64,000 bases of DNA from the NCBI GenBank assembly GCA_900073065.1, contig FJOG01000044.1:83632-147631 (forward strand), in the 5' to 3' direction. Positions 56,976 through 64,000 of the stretch are shown here, piece by piece; position 1 is the stretch's first letter; each line of letters opens with the position of its first letter. The position numbers and the translations under genes were made by a program. Under the pieces are notes generated by a model that made no database searches, was not told the origin of the DNA, and saw only the letters and a program-made list of their open reading frames with translations. This stretch comes from Phialocephala subalpina (Eukaryota; Ascomycota; Leotiomycetes; Helotiales; Mollisiaceae).

Positions 56976-57553
56976 TCTGCCGTTGTGGAAGTTTTTTTCT
57001 GTTGCGCTGGCTGTGGTTGTTGCCTTTGATGAGCTAGATGTTGATGTTCAAGGGTATGGAGGAGTTCAGCTGCGCGTCTTCATGCAAGAAACCATCTGCA
57101 TAAGGATCTTGACTCGTGGGTTGAAGGGAATTGCAAGACTGGTTAGTTTTGAAGGTGAAGAAGGGCTGTTTTATGCTCCCACAATGCGCTAGTTCCTCGG
57201 CTGGAAGTCGTTCACGTGACCCTCCTGCTATATTTACGGCCTGAAAGTATTAAGTTAAATGATAATCGAAGCGCCATACAATCTGCAAACGACATTTACT
57301 TGTACCTAGGCCCAGCGACCATCTTTTGCGATAGAATTGGACGTTACGGTCTTCGGCCGATTTCGTCCGAATGCTTGGCGGAGTTCCGTGTCTGATAGTC
57401 ATCGACTTCGACCTCTTGAAAGTTCCTTTCCTTCACAGCTCGAATATATAAGAACGACGATAGCCGCCCTCATCAATATTTGAGCACTTCCCTAAGAAAT
57501 CATCAAGATTCACAACATCACAATTCTGAGTCTTTTACCCTCATACCTCGATC
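56976..57553. promoter_or_regulatory. Promoter region of the NmrA-like gene
   Basis: TTCACGTGACC near 57211 and a TATA box (ATATATAAG, about 57444) about 105 nt before the ATG. The leader is CT/A-rich. No gene seen; a plus frame overlapping the 2EXR remnant is its antisense. Confidence 0.5.
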
Positions 57554-58510
57554 ATGTCCAAGGTTCTTGCTGTCTTTGGTGCTACCGGCCAACAAGGCAG
57601 GTCACTCATCAACTATGTGCTGAACGACCCTGAGCTCTCCCAGAAGTACAAGATCCGTGCCATTACCCGCGATGTCAACTCAGAGAAGTCCAAACAACTC
57701 AAGGAGAAAGTCGAAGTCGTCCAAGGCGACGTACTCAATCGTGCCTCCCTCGAGACGGCTTTGACCGGCGCACACACCGTCTTCGCCATGACAACACCAT
57801 CCTTCGGGCCCGACGGAGTTGATGTCGAGTACAACAGCGGCAAGAATATTGCCGATGTCGCCGTGGAGATCGGTGTCGAGTACCTCATTTGGAGCACTTT
57901 ACCGCCAATCGAAGAGATCTCTGGCGGCAAGTTTACCAAGATCCGCCCCTTCGATGTCAAAGCGAAAGTTGAGAAGTATATTCGAGGTCTTCCCATCAAG
58001 AGTGCTTTCTATTCGCCTGGATCATTCATGGAGAATTTCCAGTCGCAGACTTTCTTAGCTCCACGAGAGGCTCCAGATAGCACATGGGTTATGGCACGAC
58101 ACAACTCTCCCAAGTCCTTGATTCCCTTGATCGACACCAGCGAGGACACAGGAAAGTTCGTCGGCGCTATCCTCGCTGAGCCCGACAAGTATGAAGGCAA
58201 GACGTTTTGCGCTGCCACGGCATTTTACAGCTTGGAGGAAATCTGCGTCATGTTGTCAAAGTCCGCGGGTAAGACCATTGTCTACAAGCAGGTTTCGGTT
58301 GAGGAGTTCAGGAGAAATCTACCGCTTGGAGATGATCCAGTCAGTCTTGATCTTGCCGACATCTTCGTTGAAGGGCTCAGTTACTATGAGGAGTTTGGCT
58401 ACTGGGGCGCGAATTCGAAGGAGTTGGTTGCTTGGGCTGTTGAGAATGCGAGAGGCGGACTCTCTACGTTTGAGGAGTTCTTGGAGGCACATCCTTTTCG
58501 ACTTGAATAG
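57554..58510 (+). CDS. NmrA-like family NAD(P)-binding protein
   Basis: Atypical short-chain dehydrogenase, either a redox sensor acting in regulation (as NmrA does on GATA factors) or a NAD(P)H-dependent reductase. 318 aa, no intron. The dinucleotide fold is at the start: VLAVFGATGQQGRSL (GxxGxxG at residues 9-15). It is followed by IRAITRDVNSEKSKQL with the Arg that favours NADP(H), then VEVVQGDVLN and ALTGAHTVFAMTTPSF. The family's SPGSFMENF segment is also present. The catalytic Tyr-x3-Lys of true SDRs is not evident, as in other NmrA proteins. Cytosolic; partner unknown. Confidence 0.9.
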   Translation: MSKVLAVFGATGQQGRSLINYVLNDPELSQKYKIRAITRDVNSEKSKQLKEKVEVVQGDVLNRASLETALTGAHTVFAMTTPSFGPDGVDVEYNSGKNIADVAVEIGVEYLIWSTLPPIEEISGGKFTKIRPFDVKAKVEKYIRGLPIKSAFYSPGSFMENFQSQTFLAPREAPDSTWVMARHNSPKSLIPLIDTSEDTGKFVGAILAEPDKYEGKTFCAATAFYSLEEICVMLSKSAGKTIVYKQVSVEEFRRNLPLGDDPVSLDLADIFVEGLSYYEEFGYWGANSKELVAWAVENARGGLSTFEEFLEAHPFRLE

Positions 58511-59498
58511 ACGGAGAGTTTGAGCAATACTAGTAGCTGGATTTGTTACTGCCGGATGGAGGAGTATGGATGACAAGCGAAGTTAGGAGGATTGAGATCA
58601 CTGAAAATGAAGTCAAGTTCGACTGACAATATGCCCATGCTGCTTGTGACTGAAATGTGAAAGAACGAATCATGCTTGGCGCTTGGAAGCTCGTGGGGCA
58701 GTAAGAAACTTGACGGCACTCTTTAGCTTGCGCGGATAGGAGTCCAAGAACGAAACTGAAATTTCTTTGGCTGTGGCGTGGAACTCGTGAACTTCAATGA
58801 CACTTAATTAACTTGTACCCTTCATAGATAGCATTCAGTGAGCTGACGGGACGTGTTTTCCTGTACACCGGGCACGCAAAAAGAGTAAGGAGACTAAACG
58901 CCACCATCGAAGGATCGGGTCACGTGCAGCTGTCTGTGTCCGATAACTTGACACTTGGCAATCCTGACCGGAAAAATGGATTCATGTAAAATGGAACACT
59001 GTTGAGCATATTCCATGTCAAATAAGAGCAATGGTGGGAATTCGTTGCCATCAAGCATTAGGAGAAGATAATCTTGGAGGCTTGAAAGGCGAGCACCCTA
59101 ATATAAATAGCCATCTCCACCTCGCTTATCCCTCCACACACATTTCATACACTAACCCGCATGTGATTCCACTTGGCTGCCTTTCTAATCCACTTTGACT
59201 CCACTCTCGTTCCACTTCCCCGCACCCCATTCGCTGGTGGGTCACGACCCCGCACATGCCGACCAATGAAATCCCTCGCTTCCGTCTCATATACGTGCCC
59301 AAACAGCAACAAGATGATACCTTGTTTGGGATGCTCAGCTGTTACACTGGGCGCTTATATAAGGAGGCTGCGCAATCAAGTACCCCTCTCGTACCTCCTC
59401 TTCTCCTCTTCTTCAACAACATCTCCTCCTGCATCGAAATCTTCACCATCAACACCTCATTATAATTGCTCAATTATTCACGAAAAACATTAGCAATC
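58511..59498. other. Intergenic region, 1.0 kb
   Basis: TCACGTG near 58920. The region from 59100 is CT-rich with ATATAAATAG and TATATAAGG-like boxes (59101, 59356), probably the promoter and leader of the next gene. No gene seen. Confidence 0.5.
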
Positions 59499-59907
59499 AT
59501 GCTCCCACACGCACGCACAACCACCAGATCGACTGGCCTTATCGTCGGGCTCGCCGGCACGGCTTCCGCGGCTCCTCTCCTCTTCTTCCTTCCTGGCTTC
59601 GAGGAACGACTTGCTACTCAGGCTGCCAAATGGGGACCACGATGGACGAGAGGCTTTGCGCATATGGAGAGGGGTGTTCAGCATTCGGCGTCGAGGATCG
59701 AGCCTAGGGTGCAGAAGGGTGTCAAGGTTGTTGAGCCGCCGTTGAAGAGAGCTGCGTTGTAAGTTCTTCTGCGTCCTCCACGCCTTACTTGTCTTCAAGA
59801 TGTATCGATTGTGACGCATGATGCTGACAGCTATCTTCGATTGTAGAATGATCGATCGAAACATCAAATCGAGCATCAACAGATGGGCACCGAATGCGAA
59901 GAAGTAG
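59499..59907 (+). CDS. Small hypothetical protein, 106 aa
   Basis: Exons 59499-59758 and 59847-59907. The N-terminus MLPHARTTTRSTGLIVGLAG plus TASAAPLLFFLPGF has basic and hydroxylated residues followed by a hydrophobic stretch, compatible with a mitochondrial presequence or a single membrane anchor. The rest is basic and amphipathic (FAHMERGVQHSASR, INRWAPNAKK). No domain recognised. The strong TATA-like promoter and clean intron support a real gene. Confidence 0.6.
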
Positions 59908-60256
59908 ATGGACGATACCCAAGGCAGAAGTGGTGGAGGCATATTATACTTAGACGCATATACGTACTGGCAGGCATAGAGTTGCGATGCATTAGATGGT
60001 AGATAGCATACTGAATGAAGCAAGCGTTGACTACGACTCCAATGTTGTTTTGATCCAGGTTCGTGATGGAATGGCCTCCTTCCCAGTTGGGAGTCAGGTA
60101 TGTCGAAGCTTCACCGTGCTGAGTAAGCACTCAGCACTAGCAACAGGCACAAAGCTCGCTCTTTCCAGTTACAACCTTCCTTTATATTGAGCCCATATTC
60201 CCGTTGCTGCAATCTCATCTCATTGTCAAAGCTGCCAACGAGTACTCCTAACTGTA
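59908..60256. other. Short intergenic region
   Basis: 349 nt between two plus-strand genes. Nothing seen beyond the leader of the next gene. Confidence 0.5.
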
Positions 60257-60890
60257 ATGTCTTCGACACACATCCCTCAAAGCCTCATCAAGCGCAACCC
60301 CGCCCTGACACAAGAAGAATTCTCCCACCACTGGTTCACCAAACACGCACCTCTCGTCGTCCCCATGCTTCTGCATTCGGGAATCTTGCATTACGAACAG
60401 GCGCGTGGCTCATCTTCTTCTATGTCTTCCGTTCTCTCCTCTTTCCAGTATCCATTCGCCAGCCCCCACTTCTGAATCCGTCCATCATCCGCATCACAGT
60501 TTAGGTTGTACATATCAATTAATTCATCTACAATAGATTCACGGCCCACTCGCACTCACCAATCCCTCCTCAACTCCAGACATTGAAATCACCACCTTCT
60601 CGGGTGCAGCATTGATTCTTCGTCCCGAAGCTTTATCCAACCCTACCCTGACTCCGAAATGGAAGCAAGATTACTACAACGACATAGTTCTCGCTGACGA
60701 ACTTCGATTCCTGGTTTCAGAAGCAGCGAAACATTACGTACGAGTTGATCCCGGGACCGTGAAAGGCGAAAGGAAGGTTGTGATTGAGAATGAGAAGTGT
60801 CTTATTGATGTGCCAGAGAATGTGTGGGAGGTTTGGAGGGAGTATGAGAGACGGGGCGAAAAGGATAAGTGGGAGGAAAGTGAGAAATGA
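60257..60890 (+). CDS. EthD-domain protein
   Basis: Small dimeric alpha/beta-barrel protein of the EthD/DUF1330-like group; fungal members include decarboxylases and cyclases in polyketide pathways and many of unknown role. Exons 60257-60400 and 60537-60890 give 165 aa. The domain opens with IPQSLIKRNPALTQEEFSHH and WFTKHAPLVVPMLL, and continues after the intron with IHGPLALTN and FSGAALILRPEAL. The tail is charged. The intron (60401-60536) starts with GC (CAG/GCGCGT); only this donor gives the expected HYEQIHGPL join. Cofactor-free enzymes of this fold use a His; H25 and H30 are candidates. Substrate unknown. Confidence 0.75.
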
Positions 60891-61887
60891 ATGTCAACAG
60901 TATTGAAATGTGCAGCTCTTTCCATAATGAGCAAGTCCCGAATCTCCCTTCCCACCGTTCATCTTCCAATTCTCCGAAGCTTTAGGCTAGGCCCCTGGGT
61001 AAGCCTGACTGACCTCCGCCCTTGGGCTATTGCATCGGAGCTATGGCAGGTGGTTGTTTATATAAATTTTGTAAGTGATGATGGTAATCAGTTTAATGGT
61101 CACGTGAAGGGCAAAGAGCATCTAGGCCGAGAGCCACAAGGAATTTGTACACGGCTCCCGAGGTGTGAATAAACTTGAATCTCTGTAGATTCAGAAAGTT
61201 GAAGTTGTCCCGAAGTTTTCGTGCAATTCCCACTGTGATGAGAGTCATTCCATGAAGTCACGGGATAATCACGATACAACGACGTCCTGTCCGAACTTGC
61301 ATTTTCAAGGGCAGAGGCTTGTCCAGAATGCATCATGTCCAGTGGTTATCTCTAGAAAGTTCGTAACTATTTCAAGTAATAAGGCAAGCGATGCTGGAGA
61401 AACAAGTCAGGCGCGAAAAGTTTCTAAGATGTTCTAACGTCGGCAGAAGGTGGGATATGTTTTGCGAGTTGAAGTAAAACTGCCTGTTCTCAAAAGAGCT
61501 ACAACTTTATGCAGAACCTAGTTATATGAAGGAAATATGATCCCGCCTCGGTAGATGCCGAGATGGCAATTTTCAAGTGTTACTGTCGATGCAAAGCCAC
61601 GTCGGGGGATACACCTCGCTCGCCAAAGCTCAGCATATTTGAAACGAATGTCATATAAGCTATCTTTTCTGTATTTGAATGCACAACTCATTTATCTTTC
61701 GATTTTGTTCTTCCAACCCATCCAGTCCAGTTAATTGACTCAGTCAAAACTTCAGCACCTGTACTCATCCAATCCGATATTCTTCAGATTTCCAGCTGCA
61801 GCTCAGTGAGTTTGATAACATTCATCCACGCTCAACATGTCGTCATGACTGACTATTCAGAAATCATATACTCAGTCTGAATTTCAG
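60891..61887. other. Intergenic region, 1.0 kb
   Basis: GTCACGTGAA near 61100. No gene seen; short frames only. Confidence 0.5.
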
Positions 61888-62253
61888 ATGGAGAACCCTT
61901 ACCAACGTGACAGGAGTGTGGCTTCTGTGATTGGGTATGTCAGTCCCTGCTTAGTTGGGAGTTTGATTTTCAACACCTCGTCTCGGCCGTATCCCACTTA
62001 TTTCTTCATTTACCTCTCGTTCTAGGAGAGTATCAACAATTTGCCGTTTACTGATTACTGATGTGGGTATAGCAATTCGTCAGTGCCAGCCAATCAGGCA
62101 CCAATGTTGTTCCACTACTTGAGTGAGAGAGCAACAGTTGTGGAGGGGCTGGCAAACAATCTGCAAGCTACATCGTTGAGACAGAATGAGAGAGGCATAC
62201 GGAGAATTTTAGGAGATGTTGACGTTGCCCTGTCATGTCGTGGGGGCCGCTAG
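61888..62253 (+). CDS. Possible small spliced gene, 75 aa
   Basis: Exons 61888-61934 and 62073-62253 with a GTATGT...TATAG intron. The product starts MENPYQRDRSVASVIGNSS and continues MLFHYLSERATVVEGLANNL then LRQNERGIRRILGD, a soluble, helix-rich, charged sequence. Each exon is open only in the frame that the splice joins, which favours a real gene. The ATG lies straight after TTTCAG, so it may instead be an internal exon start. No family recognised. Confidence 0.35.
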
Positions 62254-62572
62254 GGATTGATGGGAGGCGAAGAAGTTAGAGATTGTATAGCAGTGAGGAT
62301 TTTAGGATATGTGAATTACCAGGAATGTCGTCGATCGAAGATAAGGTAACAGAAAATCAGGGAGGCTGGGCTCAAACATTTACCTGGAGTCAATATGCAT
62401 GGGCAGTTACTTGCTCAGCATATTTCACCTTGGATCAGCATGGTTACTGGCAACGAAAGTTCATTGCTAGCCTTGTATCCCTGTTGAAAGGGTGTGTCAA
62501 ATAGTCAATGCGATACTGCCTTCAAGCCATACTCGAGAAACCTGCCCTCGACTCGCCATTGGGAGATGGTAC
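62254..62572. other. Intergenic region, 319 nt
   Basis: Nothing seen; a plus frame at 62283-62504 has no domain. Confidence 0.45.
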
Positions 62573-63973
62573 TTATAAACCTCCAAATCGCTGCTCTCCA
62601 CCTGCTCCACCTCCGCTCGGCCTTCGCTCTTGGGCACTACCAGGGCCGTGGGTATGACTGGCGTCGAATCCTGCTAGAAGCACATCAATGTCGATGTCCT
62701 CTCGGATGCTCGCCTGAGATGTCGCTGTGCCGGAAGTAGAGACTCCAAAATGTTGGCCTTCAACTGGAGCCTGAAAGTCGAGGAAGCCGGCCGACTGTCG
62801 TTCGAATAAAATGCCACCCGCTTCAGCACTGTCTGATGAAGCAGAATGGAACCCAGAGTCAGGCTGAGAGCTCGGCTGCTGAGAGAACCGTGGTGTTGAC
62901 GTTTGAGGGAATGGTAGCCATTCGAAGTTGAAAGGCGAGTCGCCAATGGGGAGTGGTTGGTAGGTTGGAAACCCGCCGCTGGTCGTCATATTTGAGTCGC
63001 CAGTGGGCCCAACAAAGGCGCCAGAGGGTCCAGATACAACAGGATCAACGGCTGAACTTTGGTGACTGTCGATGAGGGATAGAAGGGAGTCGAGGCGCGC
63101 GACGTCCGGTTGGGTTGGATCGTTCATGATTTGAAGCATCCGACTTCTAAGGACAGGATCACAAGCTCGAGCGCGAGCGCAAGACTGATCGTAAAGCTTC
63201 TTTGACATGTTCTCTTCTTCGTAACCTAGGATCTTCTTAGCTGTTTGGTCATCGGATGAGGCGAGAAGCGACTTGCATGGAGAAGGGATTGATGTCATCT
63301 CCACACCGGGAAACAGGATTCGGTACACCCCTTTCCAGTAATCCAATTCATTACCCTTGAACGCTCTCTTAGCAGTGCGAGCCTTCAATTGCTTGCGCTG
63401 CTTTTCATCGAACCCATCACCATAATCTCTGTCGAGTTTCACAGAGCAGGGCGTTGCATCCTTGTAGTGAGTATGAAGGGTTTCTGGGTTGTCGAATATA
63501 AGGTAGCATCTCTGGCAGATATGCACAAAATGGTGTTTGTACAAATGTTCCCTACATGTCTGTTAGTGATTGGCAACTAGGGTTCGGCGGTAATAGGCAT
63601 CATACTTTACACGATTGACAGATGGCCATCCAGCTGGACCACGACAGGACTTGTGCGATCCATATCGTTCAAGATCGTACTTGTAGTAAGGGCATGCGAG
63701 TCTCAGACCGGATTCATCTGAAGGGGAAGATGGATCTGGTTCCAGTGTTGGCTGCTTGTTGGGATCATTCCCAGAGCCTCCCGATCCTTGTCCAGCTTCA
63801 GATTCGTTGTCCTCGCGACTTCGCTTCTTGGTCCCTGTATCTGAATTGCCACTCGGTTGATCATTCGTATCAGACCCTACAGGGTGACTGCCCGAGGAAT
63901 GGGATGCTGAACTTGTCTTTGAAGAAGCACAGGAGCGGGGACAAGACCAGGTCGCGTTGTCAAGTTGTTCCAT
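62573..63973 (-). CDS. C2H2-like zinc-finger protein with disordered termini
   Basis: Exons 63973-63606 and 63551-62573 give 448 aa from the ATG at 63973; the frame stays open to the right edge, so the true start may lie outside. The N-terminus is Ser/Gly/Asp-rich with KKRSRED, a likely nuclear localisation signal. Then comes a conserved block spanning the intron: LACPYYKYDLERYGSHKSC, WPSVNRVKEHLYKHH and HICQRCYLIFDNPETLHTHY. This gives paired Cys/His sets common to an ascomycete family of C2H2-type proteins often annotated as hypothetical. The C-terminal 200 residues are Ser/Pro/Gly-rich with a probable helix near the end (IREDIDIDVLLAGFD). A role in transcription is inferred from the finger; targets are unknown. 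Confidence 0.78.
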
Positions 63974-64000
63974 CAGGGACGAAGCGACTCGAGAGGCCCA

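Overview
The window looks like chromosomal DNA of a filamentous ascomycete (Pezizomycotina). Nearly every gene is split by introns of 45-100 nt with GT(or GC)...CTRAY...AG signals. The gene content is typical: Zn(II)2Cys6 regulators, fungal-specific transcription factor domains, HET and NACHT domains, MFS carriers, NmrA, EthD and a berberine-bridge-type oxidase. AT-only islands suggest RIP (repeat-induced point mutation). A leotiomycete is my guess, not a demonstrated placement. There are two runs of N (29830-30368, 46362-46729). All gene models were rebuilt by hand from reading frames and splice signals; none has been checked against RNA or databases.

1-11.8 kb: a Zn2Cys6 regulator cut by the left edge, a second regulator with no zinc cluster, a complete lipoxygenase with all metal ligands, a single-pass membrane protein with seven perfect 12-residue repeats, and a secreted protein built from three cysteine modules, one per phase-1 exon.

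12.4-23.8 kb: a group resembling a small specialised-metabolism cluster: LaeA-like methyltransferase, O-methyltransferase (with an apparent one-base frameshift), MFS carrier, FAD monooxygenase, and a C2H2 plus fungal-TF regulator. No PKS, NRPS or terpene synthase lies in the window.

26.3-30.8 kb: a same-strand allorecognition/innate-immunity-like locus. It holds an intact HET-domain protein fused to five C2H2 fingers, a broken F-box/2EXR-like gene, and a broken NACHT (STAND/NLR-type) gene that spans the first N gap.

31.9-39.0 kb: secreted FAD-linked oxidase, Hsp20-type small heat-shock protein, amino-acid permease. 39.3-43.2 kb: a truncated aspartic-protease-like fragment, a 1.16-kb nested inverted-repeat AT island, and two small single-pass membrane proteins. 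44.9-47.0 kb: a secreted, probably GPI-anchored protein with a DUF4215-like motif and the second gap.

47.7-52.7 kb: Zn2Cys6 regulator convergent with an MFS exporter. 53.7-64 kb: a Ser/Gln-rich unknown, a 2EXR pseudogene broken by a 17-bp duplication, NmrA-like reductase/sensor, two small proteins, an EthD-domain protein, and a C2H2-like protein at the right edge.
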